Part shown: positions 1 through 7,909 of the stretch, in pieces
How positions within the stretch are numbered: the stretch's first letter is position 1
How the letters are laid out: each line of letters opens with the position of its first letter
DNA from: Desulfovibrionaceae bacterium
GTDB taxonomy: Bacteria; Desulfobacterota; Desulfovibrionia; Desulfovibrionales; Desulfovibrionaceae
Direction of reading: 5' to 3'
DNA: 64,000 bases
NCBI GenBank assembly: GCA_019421865.1
Contig: JAHZEL010000022.1
Span: forward strand, 62,001-126,000
Translations under genes and position numbers: made by a program
Notes under the pieces: model-generated
What the model saw: the letters and a program-made list of their open reading frames with translations, nothing else
What the model was told of the DNA's origin: nothing
Database searches by the model: none

Positions 1-1000
1 TGAACGTGGTCCAGAACATGAAGTACACCACGGCCAGCATGATGAGCGGACCGAAAATGGTGTTGGTGAGCACCTTGTCCAGCTTGTCGGTGAGGGCGAG
101 GCGGTCCTTGGTATTGTCCTTGCGCACCACGCCGTCCTTGAGCACGCTGTTGATGAAGCCGTAGCGGAAGTCGGAAATCACGGCGTCGGGCGTGGTTTCC
201 AGCGTGGAGGCCAGATGCGCGGCCAGCGTGTCGCGTTTGGCCGAAAGAGCGGTGGCGGTTGCAGCGTCGGCGGCGCGCACCTGCTCAAGCACCACGTCGT
301 CGCCTTCCAGCAGCTTGAGCGCCGTCCAGCGGGCGGGGTAGCGGTTCGTAAGAATCTGCTTTTCCTCGATGATCTGCGTCATGTCGCGCAGCACCGGCTC
401 AATGTCCGGGCCGTAGCTGATGGAGAAGGGTGCGGGATCGGCTTCGGCTTCCCTGAGCGCGAGCGCCATGGCCCTGTCCAGACCTTCGCCGCTTCGCGCC
501 ACCGTGGATACGGCTTTTGCGCCGAAGCGGGCGGAGAGCTTGTCGAGATCGATGACCATGCCCGCCTTGCGGGCTTCGTCCATCATGTTGCAGGCCAGCA
601 CCACGGGCTGACCGAGTTCGCGGATCTGTACGGCGAGGAACAGGCCGCGTTCCAGCGTGGCGGAGTCGATCACGTCGATGACCGCGCGGGGGCGTTCGGC
701 GGCGTTTTCCGGGGCGAGCACGTCGCGCACCACGCGCTCTTCCATGGAGTAGGGCGTCAGCGAATAGGTGCCGGGCAGGTCCACGAGAAGAACTCTGCTG
801 TCGCCGGACTTCGTCCAGCCTTCCTTCTTTTCCACGGTCACGCCGGGGTAGTTGCCCACATGCTGATGCGCGCCGGTATAGGCGTTGAACGCGGTGGTCT
901 TGCCGCAGTTGGGGTTGCCGGCCAGCGCGATGCGGATGCCGTTTCTGCGCTCTTCTTCGGTGATGGGAGCACTCTTTCTTTCACACATGGGGCAGCTCAT
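1..1000 (-). CDS. feoB: Ferrous iron transport protein B, N-terminal part (cut by window edge)
   Basis: This is the inner-membrane Fe(II) permease with an N-terminal G-protein domain. About 333 N-terminal residues are present and the gene runs off the left end. The G1 loop GNPNCGKT is near residues 28-35, the G3 motif DLPGTYSL and G4-like NMMD follow, and the first membrane segment (MLAVVYFMFW) begins at the window edge. A CxxC pair (residues 3-6) precedes the G domain. The ATG at 1000 overlaps the feoA stop by four bases (ATGA), so the two are translationally coupled. The membrane permease core lies outside the window. Confidence 0.95.
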   Translation of the reverse strand, partial: MSCPMCERKSAPITEEERRNGIRIALAGNPNCGKTTAFNAYTGAHQHVGNYPGVTVEKKEGWTKSGDSRVLLVDLPGTYSLTPYSMEERVVRDVLAPENAAERPRAVIDVIDSATLERGLFLAVQIRELGQPVVLACNMMDEARKAGMVIDLDKLSARFGAKAVSTVARSGEGLDRAMALALREAEADPAPFSISYGPDIEPVLRDMTQIIEEKQILTNRYPARWTALKLLEGDDVVLEQVRAADAATATALSAKRDTLAAHLASTLETTPDAVISDFRYGFINSVLKDGVVRKDNTKDRLALTDKLDKVLTNTIFGPLIMLAVVYFMFWTTF

Positions 1001-1230
1001 CTGACCTCCACATCAACGTAGTCGGCCTCGCTGTTGCGAAGCGCAATGGTGGAACCTTCGATGCGCAGCGCCACGGGATCGCGCAGCGGCGCTCTGCCCA
1101 CAACCTGAACGGACATGCCGGGAACAAGACCCATGTCGCGGATGCGGCGACCGAGTTCTCCATACGCGGTGATTTTGACGATGTTCGCCTTCTGTCCGGG
1201 GGCGAGCCGGCGGAGATTCATCTGTGACAT
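997..1230 (-). CDS. feoA: Ferrous iron transport protein A (FeoA, SH3-like)
   Basis: Small cytosolic FeoA protein of 77 residues, the usual family size, needed for FeoB-mediated Fe(II) uptake. It shows the typical FeoA core: LRRLAPGQKANIV, then GELGRRIRDMGLVPG and a C-terminal strand ending DYVDVEVR. I chose the ATG at 1230 (MSQMNLRR) because AGGAGG lies just upstream. A longer reading to 1341 would add residues unlike the family and run through the promoter region. It is followed by feoB with a four-base overlap. Confidence 0.93.
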   Translation of the reverse strand: MSQMNLRRLAPGQKANIVKITAYGELGRRIRDMGLVPGMSVQVVGRAPLRDPVALRIEGSTIALRNSEADYVDVEVR

Positions 1231-1249
1231 GGGGTCCTCCTGATAAAAA

Positions 1250-1264
1250 TGAAATTCTTTTTCA
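1250..1264 (-). promoter_or_regulatory. Inverted repeat in feoAB leader, possible Fur-type site
   Basis: A perfect TGAAA-N5-TTTCA inverted repeat lies about 20 bases upstream of the feoA start. The shape resembles Fur-family operators. Its closeness to the ribosome binding site would also allow a role in the mRNA leader. This assignment is an inference. Confidence 0.35.
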
Positions 1265-1341
1265 ACTTCTCTTTCCAAAAAAGACCGCGCCGCGGTCGAG
1301 AGTCCGGGGCCTGTCATGAGACATGGCGGTCGGACAGACAA

Positions 1342-1370
1342 GAGATAGTGAAATTGAAAACCAATGTCAA
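1342..1370 (-). promoter_or_regulatory. Candidate feoAB promoter with overlapping Fur-like box
   Basis: On the minus strand TTGACA (1370-1365) is followed after 17 bases by TATCTC (1347-1342). The stretch 1344-1362, overlapping the spacer and -10, matches the classical 19-bp Fur box at about 12 of 19 positions by eye. This fits iron-repressed expression of feoAB. Confidence 0.4.
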
Positions 1371-1923
1371 CTTAAAAACGAAAAAAAGATGGCGAGGGGC
1401 GGCAGAAAAGACTGGCGAAGAAGAGGAGCGTGGGCGGGGGGAAAACGGGAGGAAGGGCTGAGAGGCGTGCCGGGAGGGGCGGCGGCAAAGAAAAGGTTGG
1501 TGAACGTGCACTGGATCCTCGGATGGGGGGCGGGATGCGTGTGGGGAGAGCTGCGCAGGGATGGGCGCGGGGAAAAGCGGGGAAGGCACGGGGAGCGGGC
1601 GCAAAAGCCGCGTCGGTGGGGGAATAACGCGGCGGGAGTCTGCGGACTGTGGTGGGGAAAACAAGCGTGGAGGGCAGCCGGAGGAGCGGAGGCGTTGGAG
1701 ACCGGCGGGGTGGCAGAGAGATGCCGGAGCAGAGGAAGGACGGCGCGTCGGGGGAAGAATCCGGGCAGCTCGCCTTCGCGGATTTCCGAAAAGGCCCGGA
1801 GCCGGGGGCATCCGGCCTGTCCGCCGGAAAAGGTCGTTTTCGGAAAACCGTTTTTTGACCGCCGCCCCCGGAAGGAGGCGACGGTCTTCCCCGGCGGGGC
1901 GTACCCCGCACAGGGAATACGGT
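1371..1923. other. Long purine-skewed intergenic region
   Basis: About 550 bases between feoA and the receiver-like gene hold no believable gene. The plus strand is rich in G and A over about 1380-1860, with repeated GGGG blocks (for example around 1430-1460). Frames open across it give Arg/Gly- or Pro/Ser-rich translations typical of skewed noncoding DNA. No terminator was recognised. Confidence 0.6.
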
Positions 1924-2286
1924 TCAGACGTTCATGGCCTGCAGAGCGTCCATGAGCCTGTCCACATCGGCGGCGGAAGGCTGCATGGGCAGCGAGGTCA
2001 GCATGCCGAGGCCTTCCATGGCGTCGTGGAACTCTTCGGCGCTCATGTCGGTGACGGCGGCGGTGTGGATCATGGCGTCCACGGAGAGCACGCGGAACAC
2101 CGCCTGACGGACGGTGGCGTGGTCCGTGCCCAGATCGAGCACCACGAGGGCGGCGTGCCGTTCGTTCAGGGCCTTCAGCCCGTCGTCCAGAGTGCCCGCC
2201 GTGCGGAGATCGGCGCCGCGGGCTTCAAACTGCGGCGCAAGCTGCTGCCAGAGCCCCTCGCGGGGAGAGATGACGAGAATGTCCAT
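1924..2286 (-). CDS. Degenerate response-regulator receiver-like protein in ORP-type operon
   Basis: A 120-residue stand-alone protein with the alternating strand/helix layout of a receiver domain. The phospho-acceptor position is kept (VVLDLG, Asp51). The N-terminal acidic pair is replaced by Ser-Pro (ILVISPREG), and the C-terminal Lys is missing (SLPMQPSAAD), so normal phosphorelay chemistry looks unlikely. It is the last gene of the operon, 12 bases after the NifX-like gene. The D. vulgaris ORP cluster also contains small uncharacterised proteins; whether this is an orthologue I cannot tell. Role unknown, possibly a protein-interaction module. Confidence 0.75.
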   Translation of the reverse strand: MDILVISPREGLWQQLAPQFEARGADLRTAGTLDDGLKALNERHAALVVLDLGTDHATVRQAVFRVLSVDAMIHTAAVTDMSAEEFHDAMEGLGMLTSLPMQPSAADVDRLMDALQAMNV

Positions 2287-2298
2287 ACGGACTCCGCA

Positions 2299-2679
2299 TC
2301 AATGGGCGTGGCCGCCGCCGCAGGTGAATTCCATGCTGAAGGGCTGAAGCTGACCGTTCAGGAAGGCCTGCACGGCGCTGCCCACGGTGAGATGGTTGCC
2401 CGCAAAGAAAACCTTGATGCCCACCTGCTGGAAGCCCATGAGAGGACGCATGCCCATGCCGCCGGCCAGCAGCACGTTGACGTTGTGCGAGGCCAGATGC
2501 TGCACGGGAGCCATGCAGCCGCCCTGCTGATGGGGCACGTTTTCCAGCGTGGTGACGGACTTGACGGCGTTGTCTTCCACTTCCACGAGGGTGTAGATGT
2601 CGCAATGGCCGAAATGCATGCCCATCTGGGCGTCGAGGCCGCCGGGCATGGCGGAGGGAATGGCAATGATGGTGCTCAT
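2299..2679 (-). CDS. NifX / dinitrogenase Fe-Mo cofactor family protein, orange-protein-like
   Basis: A 126-residue NifX/NafY-family domain (STIIAIPSAMPGGLDAQMGMHFGHCDIY at the N-terminus, spanning the usual ligand-binding fold), with a C-terminal CGGGHAH tail that could bind metal. Members of this family carry Fe-Mo or Mo-Cu clusters; the orange protein of Desulfovibrio binds a Mo-Cu cluster. The ATG at 2679 is chosen because the family similarity begins there; upstream in-frame sequence overlaps the ATPase gene. It lies between a MinD-type ATPase gene and the receiver-like gene, the context of ORP. Cluster type cannot be read from sequence. Confidence 0.82.
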   Translation of the reverse strand: MSTIIAIPSAMPGGLDAQMGMHFGHCDIYTLVEVEDNAVKSVTTLENVPHQQGGCMAPVQHLASHNVNVLLAGGMGMRPLMGFQQVGIKVFFAGNHLTVGSAVQAFLNGQLQPFSMEFTCGGGHAH

Positions 2680-2714
2680 GACTGACTCCTGAAAACGGTC
2701 GTAGAGGCGTCTTT

Positions 2715-3587
2715 TCAGCGACGCACGTTCAGCTTCTGAAGGGCCGACCACATGTCCTTCAGTCTGTTTCCCACGGGATTGTCGAACTCGGTCAGGGCCT
2801 TGCGCTCGGCAAGCGCCTTCGTGACCACGGGATCGAAGGGGAGGCGTCCGAGAAGCACGTCGCCCCGGGTTTCGCATTCGCCGGCAATGGCGTCCGCTTC
2901 GCGTTCGTTGAGATCCGCCTTGTTGATGATGACGGCCAGCGGCACGCGGAAATGTCGGCACAGATCCGCCACGCGCAGAAAGTCGTGACGTCCGGAAGGC
3001 GTGGGTTCCACCACGCCCACGGCAAGACTTGCGCCGGAAAGAGAGGAGATCACCGGGCAGCCCACGCCGGGCGAACCGTCGCACAGCACGGTGTCGAGGC
3101 CGCGCTCGCGTGCGAGCGCTCTTGCTTCGGCCTTGAGCAGGTTCACGAGCTTGCCGGAATTTTCCTGTCCCGGAAAGAGCAGCGCGTGCACCATGGGCCC
3201 GAAGCGCGTTTCGCTGAAATAGCGGTCGCCGCAGTGCTGCTCCTCAAGATCAATGGCCTTTGCCGGGCAGAGATGCGCGCACACGCCGCATCCTTCGCAG
3301 CGCAGCGGATCGGCAAAGGGTCTGCCGTCCCGGCGATGCACGGCGTCGAAGGCGCACGTTTTCACGCAAAGGCCGCAGTTCGTGCAGTCCTTTTCGCGTA
3401 TGACCGCCTTCTGACCGGACACGAAGGGATACGTTTCCTTCACGTCGGGATCGAGCAGAATGTGCAGATCGGGCGCATCCACGTCCAGATCGCAGATCAC
3501 CTTGTTTTCAGCCAGATGGGCAAAGGCTGCGCTCACCGTGGTTTTGCCGGTGCCGCCCTTGCCGCTGATGACGACGATTTCACGCAT
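2715..3587 (-). CDS. MinD-superfamily P-loop ATPase with inserted 2[4Fe-4S] ferredoxin
   Basis: A 290-residue protein. It starts with the deviant Walker A GKGGTGKT (MREIVVISGKGG), has the MinD-type DLDVDAPDLH after it, and then a ferredoxin insert with CTNCGLCVKTC and CEGCGVCAHLCP. DGSPGVGCPV and VVEPTPSGRHD follow. This architecture matches the ATPase pair of the Desulfovibrio ORP cluster (DVU2103/DVU2104 type), whose proteins form a complex linked to cell division. The ATG at 3587 overlaps the end of the preceding ATPase gene by 8 bases, so the two are probably coupled and may form a heterodimer. Confidence 0.88.
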   Translation of the reverse strand: MREIVVISGKGGTGKTTVSAAFAHLAENKVICDLDVDAPDLHILLDPDVKETYPFVSGQKAVIREKDCTNCGLCVKTCAFDAVHRRDGRPFADPLRCEGCGVCAHLCPAKAIDLEEQHCGDRYFSETRFGPMVHALLFPGQENSGKLVNLLKAEARALARERGLDTVLCDGSPGVGCPVISSLSGASLAVGVVEPTPSGRHDFLRVADLCRHFRVPLAVIINKADLNEREADAIAGECETRGDVLLGRLPFDPVVTKALAERKALTEFDNPVGNRLKDMWSALQKLNVRR

Positions 3588-4482
3588 GGGCGTTTTCCTC
3601 CGCAGCCTGAGCCGCGCCGAAGCTCTGCAGCGCGTCCCTGAGATCCTCGAAACGTTTGCGCCACGCGGGCGAAAGATCCGCCAGCAGTCGGCCCGAAGCG
3701 TACTGTTCGGCCGCTTCTCTTTCAAAGGGAAGCTCCGCCAGCAGCGGCAGGCCATGCTCGCGGCAGTAGCGCCGCACGTTTTCATCGCCTTCGGCGTTCC
3801 CGTCGGCGCCGGCCCTGTTCAGCACGGCCGCCATGGGAAGGTTCATGGGCGCAAAGGCCTGATGCGCCAGCCGGAAATCATGGAAGCCGAACGGCGTGGG
3901 ATCCACCACCAGCACGATGACGTCGGCCTCGCGGGCCACGGTCACCGCCGGGCAGCTCACGCCGGGAGGCGAGTCCAGAAGCGCGTCGGCTTCCTGCTCG
4001 TTCAGCAGGCCGGAAAGACGCGCGATTTCCTGACGCAGAAGCGGCGGGGTCATGGATTCGCCGATTCTCGTGCGGCCCATGACAAAGCGCACGCTCCCCT
4101 CGAGCACGGTTCCCTCTTCCAGCGTGCCGAGCTCGCGGCGGCCGTGTTCCAGCGCGCCGGAAGGGCATACGGCAAAGCAGCCGCCGCAGCCGTGGCACAT
4201 GTCCGGAAAGAGCGTGATCCGTCCGGCAAAGGACGCAATCGCCTTGTAGGTGCAGATGTTGCGGCACTTCTCACAGTGCACGCATGCTTCCGGATTCATG
4301 GTCGGCACGTCGAGATACGCCGTCGTGGTCTGCGTGATCGCAGGCGGAAGAAAAAGATGAAGATTCGGCGCTTCCGCGTCCGTATCCGCGATCACGAGCG
4401 GCCTGTTCCATACGCGGGCAAGCGAGGCCGTCACGCAGGTTTTTCCCGCGCCGCCCTTGCCGCTGGCAATGACTACCCGCAT
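3580..4482 (-). CDS. MinD-superfamily P-loop ATPase with inserted ferredoxin (second paralogue)
   Basis: A 300-residue paralogue of the following gene. It has the deviant Walker A GKGGAGKT near the N-terminus, ADTDAEAPNLH, a ferredoxin insert with CVHCEKCRNIC and CHGCGGCFAVCP, then LDSPPGVSCPAV and VVDPTPFGFHDF. The start MRVVIASGKGG at 4482 has a GAGGAG-type ribosome site and follows the DUF134 gene by 10 bases. The tandem paralogous pair is the signature of the ORP operon. It probably binds and transfers Fe-S or metal clusters in an ATP-dependent way; this is inferred from family and context. Confidence 0.88.
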   Translation of the reverse strand: MRVVIASGKGGAGKTCVTASLARVWNRPLVIADTDAEAPNLHLFLPPAITQTTTAYLDVPTMNPEACVHCEKCRNICTYKAIASFAGRITLFPDMCHGCGGCFAVCPSGALEHGRRELGTLEEGTVLEGSVRFVMGRTRIGESMTPPLLRQEIARLSGLLNEQEADALLDSPPGVSCPAVTVAREADVIVLVVDPTPFGFHDFRLAHQAFAPMNLPMAAVLNRAGADGNAEGDENVRRYCREHGLPLLAELPFEREAAEQYASGRLLADLSPAWRKRFEDLRDALQSFGAAQAAEENAHA

Positions 4483-4492
4483 GGCTCCTCCG

Positions 4493-5170
4493 CTACTTGT
4501 TGGATGCTTCGGCAAAGGTCAGTTCGCCGCGTTCAAAGCGTTCCACGGCTTCGCGCACGCTTACGCCTTCCACGTCCTGGCAGACGCGGATGCCCGCCGC
4601 CTTGAGCGCCTCGAAGGCCTTGGGGCCGACGTAGCCGCTGATCACCACTTCCACGCCCGCGCGGGCCATGCGTTCGGCGGTTTCAATGCCCGCGCCCATG
4701 CTCATGGTCTGGGAGGCACCGTTGTCGATGTATTCCACGGTCTTTTCCGGAAGCGTCACCACAACGAAGCCGCCGGCGCGTCCGAAACGGGGATCGACAA
4801 GATCGTCGAGGGCGGGGCCTTCACTGGAAACTGCTATTTTCTGCATGATGTGCTCCTTGTTGTCGTCGGGAAGATCGTGCACCACCGCGTAGGTTCCGCC
4901 CTCGATGCGCAGAGCCATGCCCTGCGTGAGCGCAACGGCCACGGTATGCCGCGCCGATGCCAGCGTGCGGCCGAAGGTGTGCCGCGACACGCGCATGTAC
5001 TGCGCGGCCTCCTGAGCGGTAAGGCCTTCCACGTCGGCCAGACGAAGCGCTTCGAGTTCCTCCACTTCCAGACGGATTTCCTGAAGCTCGCGCATGGGAA
5101 TGCCGCGGGGCTTGAAATACGTGACGGCGGGGGCGGCGCTGACATAGCGGCAATGACGTGGACGAGGCAT
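4493..5170 (-). CDS. DUF134 DNA-binding protein fused to NifX-like domain
   Basis: A 225-residue, two-domain protein. Residues about 1-95 are the DUF134 family (MPRPRHCRYVS, FKPRGIPMRELQEIRL, EALRLADVEGLTAQEAA), with a predicted helix-turn-helix in QEAAQYMRVSRHTFGRTLA. Residues about 108-220 form a NifX/dinitrogenase-cofactor-like domain (DPRFGRAGGF). It is the first gene of the ORP-like operon. A HTH fused to a cofactor-binding domain suggests a metal- or cluster-responsive regulator that also controls its own operon, whose promoter carries a palindrome (5191-5215). The start is supported by a purine-rich site (GGGAAGG) just upstream. Confidence 0.85.
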   Translation of the reverse strand: MPRPRHCRYVSAAPAVTYFKPRGIPMRELQEIRLEVEELEALRLADVEGLTAQEAAQYMRVSRHTFGRTLASARHTVAVALTQGMALRIEGGTYAVVHDLPDDNKEHIMQKIAVSSEGPALDDLVDPRFGRAGGFVVVTLPEKTVEYIDNGASQTMSMGAGIETAERMARAGVEVVISGYVGPKAFEALKAAGIRVCQDVEGVSVREAVERFERGELTFAEASNK

Positions 5171-5190
5171 GATCCTTCCCTTGCATGAGG

Positions 5191-5215
5191 TTGCGCAAAA
5201 CGATGTTTTGCACAA
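5191..5215. promoter_or_regulatory. Near-perfect palindromic operator before the ORP-like operon
   Basis: Two 11-base arms, TTGCGCAAAAC and GTTTTGCACAA, flank three bases (gat). Ten of the 11 pairs match. It lies directly downstream of the best promoter match, where bound repressor would block initiation. The DUF134/HTH protein encoded next is the obvious candidate binder. Confidence 0.6.
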
Positions 5216-5218
5216 ATG

Positions 5219-5246
5219 AGCATAATACGAAATGCGGCCGCGTCAA
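5219..5246 (-). promoter_or_regulatory. Candidate sigma-70 promoter of the ORP-like operon
   Basis: Minus-strand TTGACG (5246-5241), a 16-base spacer and TATGCT (5224-5219). Transcription would begin within the palindrome at 5191-5215. D. vulgaris uses sigma-54 for its ORP operon; no convincing GG-N10-GC element was seen here. Confidence 0.4.
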
Positions 5247-6060
5247 GGGGCGGAGTTTTTTTTCTGCCGTTTTTTCTGCGGCGGGGGTGGGGGAGACTGG
5301 GGGGAGGGAGAGAAGAGGGGCCTGTGCGTGGGGGGGGGAGGGAGGGGGCGGGTTCGTGGGCGGGGGAGGAACGTAACCACGCCCGCCTTGCAGCCGACGC
5401 ACTCGCAACGCGTGCATGGGGCACCATCACGAGGCGTCCTGCCACGCGCTCGTCACGCATGTAGGCGTGGGGGGGGGATAAAAATGCCGGAGGCGGACAG
5501 GGGAATCGAGGGGGGGCCGGAGCGTGGGGAGCAAAAGGAGCAGAGGCGTGCGGGGGGGAGAGGAGGGGGATGCGGGAGACGAGGGGAAACGAAGGGAGGG
5601 CGCGGCAGAGGCTCCGGGAGCCTGCCTTCCGTACTTCGGATGGATCCACCGAAAGGCCGGAAGGGAGGGAAGACCGGCAGCGGCGGCAGCGCGGAAAAGG
5701 TGCCGCGGGCCGGGGAATGTCGGTCGCGTACGGCGCTTCGGAAAAAAGTTTCCGGTCTTTGGGGCGTCTGGTTTCAGGACTCGTGCATTTTTTTCTTTTT
5801 TCCTGGACGGGCGGCGTTTTTCACCATCTGCCGGCATTGCCCGCCATCGGCGCTGAGGCAGACATTGAATCGGTAAAAATACAGGGAAAATCCGTGTTCC
5901 GCCGCTTGGAAGACGTGCGCTTTCTCGTGCTGAAAGGCGTGCGTGTCCGCCCCGCGGAGGGTGGACGGAAGGCTCTTAGCGCTATTTTTCCTGTTATTCC
6001 GACGTGGTGCCGGATCGTATCTGCGCTGCCCGTTTTTCCGGGGGCGGAGCGCAGATTTTT
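5247..6060. other. Long G-rich intergenic region with two nine-G runs
   Basis: Between the divergent DUF134 gene and dnaA. The plus strand of 5270-5640 is extremely G-rich, with nine-base G homopolymers at 5330-5338 and 5469-5477 and closely spaced G-tracts at 5330-5370 able to form a G-quadruplex. An inverted pair CCACGCC (about 5384-5390) and GGCGTGG (about 5464-5470) flanks a non-skewed island. No gene was found. Confidence 0.6.
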
Positions 6061-6079
6061 TTCGCTGCGGAGGAAGGTC

Positions 6080-6391
6080 TCTGCAAAGGTGGAAAAGAAC
6101 AGGGAAAAAACAGAAAAATGGAGAAATTTTGAAAAAATCGAAGAAAAATGAAGAATCAATTGTGGACAGAAAAAGAAAAAAAAGAGGAAAAAATTATGTG
6201 ACATTTAAATTATCAAATTTTATCACTGGGTTAATATAAAAAGCCAAAAATGTGGGCAGTTGAAAACTTTCCTAAATATGATAAGGATTTAGTTGTTCAG
6301 CGCATTGTGGATGAGGCGTCTGCGGCATAGTGCGGATTTTTGCGTCATGCCGATGGTATTTTCCTTTGTTCTTCTGTAAACATTTTTCGTT
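6080..6391. other. AT-rich segment with DnaA-box-like sites upstream of dnaA; possible replication origin
   Basis: The GC-rich background drops to A/T-rich sequence over 6085-6300. DnaA-box-like nonamers read TGTGGACAG (6161-6169), TGTGGGCAG (6251-6259) and TGTGGATGA (6306-6314). The last differs from TGTGGATAA at one base. An AT-rich unwinding segment beside boxes and dnaA is the usual oriC arrangement, and genes diverge here. The evidence is moderate: only one box is close to consensus and dnaN/gyrB are not adjacent. The sites could instead serve dnaA autoregulation. Confidence 0.5.
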
Positions 6392-7864
6392 ATGAAAGAA
6401 ATCTGGTCCTCCATACTCAACGAACTTCGCAGCAGAGTTCCCGAAGGCAAGTTCAAGGTGTTCCTTGAACCCCTGAAGGGCGATGTGGTCAAACTGGCGC
6501 ATGCTGACCGTTCCGGCGGTCAGGGTCTCCTTATTGAGCCTGTCGGAACCTGCGAATGGGAAATTCGTCTCACCGCCATGAACGACTTCATGGCGGCTCA
6601 GGTGCGTGATCAGTTTTCCCAGGCCATAGCGGAAGTGGCGCTGTCGATTCTCGGCAGCCGCGCCAAGGTGACGGTGCGCGCATCCTCTTCCCGCAAAAAG
6701 GCGGAACTGCCCCGTCCGACCAGCCTTGAGCAGCTTGCGACCTCCATTCCTTCCACGGCTCCCACCGTGCTCATTGCCGACAAGCAGCTCGATTTGCCCA
6801 TGCCTCTGCCCCGCGTCCGCACGTTCAATCCTGCGATGATGAAGGGCTGGAAGCATTCCTTTGAAGATTTCGTGGTCGGACCGTGCAACCAGATCGCCTA
6901 TGCTGCGGCCAGCAACATTCTTGAAGCCAGCGCTCCCGTGGACATGGTTTTTCTCTGTGCCGGCGCAGGTCTCGGCAAGACGCATCTCACGCAGGCCGTG
7001 GGACGCGCGCTCAGCCTCGAAGCCGACAAGCGTCAGGTACGCATGGAATATCTCACGGCCGAGGAATTCACCTCGCAGTTCGTGCAGGCCATGAAGTACA
7101 AGACCATCGACCAGTTCAAGGAACGCTTCCGCCAGCTCGACATGCTGCTGCTTGAAGACGTGCATTTTCTCCGCGGCAAGGACCGCACCCAGGAAGAACT
7201 GCTTTCCACCATCAAGAACCTTCAGGATCACGGCGGGCGCGTCGTGCTGACGAGTTCCTTCGCTCCCCGCGATCTGGCGGGCGTGGACTCCCAGCTCGTT
7301 TCCCGTTTCTGCTCCGGCTTCGTGGCCAGCATGGAACGTCCCAACCGTGACACCCGTCTGCACATCCTTCAGGAAAAGGCCCGCCGTCAGTGCATGGTGC
7401 TGCCTTCCCGCGTGGCCGATCTTCTGGCCGACCGCATCACCGGCGACGTGCGCCTTCTGGAAAGCTGCCTGCACAACCTCATGCTGCAGTCGCAGTTCAC
7501 GGGACATACCGTCACCGAGGAAATGGCCATCGAGGTCATCCGCAACGTGGCGCGCACCAGTCCGAGCCTCAGCCTTGAAGATGTCGTGGAGCTCATCTGC
7601 CGCAGCTTCGATCTCACGCCCGCGCAGCTTTCCTCCAAGTCTCGCAGACAGAATCTTGTTCTGGCCCGCAACACGGCCTTCTTCCTTCTGCGCAAGCATA
7701 CCGATCTTACCCTGGAACAGATCGGCGAACGCTTCAACCGCAGACATTCCACGGTCATCAAGGGCATCACGGCAGTGGAGCGCGAAATGAGCCGCCACTC
7801 CGCGCTCGGCGGTCAGATCGAGCACGCCGTGTCCATGATCGAGCGTTCGGCCATGCTTGCCTAA
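6392..7864 (+). CDS. dnaA: Chromosomal replication initiator DnaA
   Basis: A 490-residue AAA+ initiator that binds DnaA boxes and opens the origin. Domain I (MKEIWSSILNELRS) is followed by a variable linker, the Walker A motif GAGLGKTHL near residues 190-198, the Walker B region LLLEDVHFL, the SRF arginine motif and a C-terminal DNA-binding domain with LEQIGERFNRRHSTVIKG. In E. coli the last loop reads GGRDHTT; here it is one residue shorter with Arg in place of Asp, and Walker B has Glu-Asp instead of Asp-Asp. It stands alone, followed by a terminator and no dnaN, recF or gyrB. Desulfovibrio genomes can carry two dnaA genes, so it could be the second copy. Confidence 0.93.
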   Translation: MKEIWSSILNELRSRVPEGKFKVFLEPLKGDVVKLAHADRSGGQGLLIEPVGTCEWEIRLTAMNDFMAAQVRDQFSQAIAEVALSILGSRAKVTVRASSSRKKAELPRPTSLEQLATSIPSTAPTVLIADKQLDLPMPLPRVRTFNPAMMKGWKHSFEDFVVGPCNQIAYAAASNILEASAPVDMVFLCAGAGLGKTHLTQAVGRALSLEADKRQVRMEYLTAEEFTSQFVQAMKYKTIDQFKERFRQLDMLLLEDVHFLRGKDRTQEELLSTIKNLQDHGGRVVLTSSFAPRDLAGVDSQLVSRFCSGFVASMERPNRDTRLHILQEKARRQCMVLPSRVADLLADRITGDVRLLESCLHNLMLQSQFTGHTVTEEMAIEVIRNVARTSPSLSLEDVVELICRSFDLTPAQLSSKSRRQNLVLARNTAFFLLRKHTDLTLEQIGERFNRRHSTVIKGITAVEREMSRHSALGGQIEHAVSMIERSAMLA

Positions 7865-7886
7865 TCGTTTCCCGTTATGTCGCCCT

Positions 7887-7909
7887 GCCCCGTGCGGGGC
7901 TTTTTTTTT
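7887..7909 (+). terminator. Intrinsic terminator of dnaA
   Basis: GCCCC-GTGC-GGGGC hairpin followed by nine T residues, 23 bases after the dnaA stop codon. Confidence 0.85.

Noticed and set aside
1314..2685. Several open frames across the G-rich gap upstream of feoA
   Set aside because: Arg/Gly- or Pro/Ser-rich translations reflect base skew; no ribosome sites or family matches.
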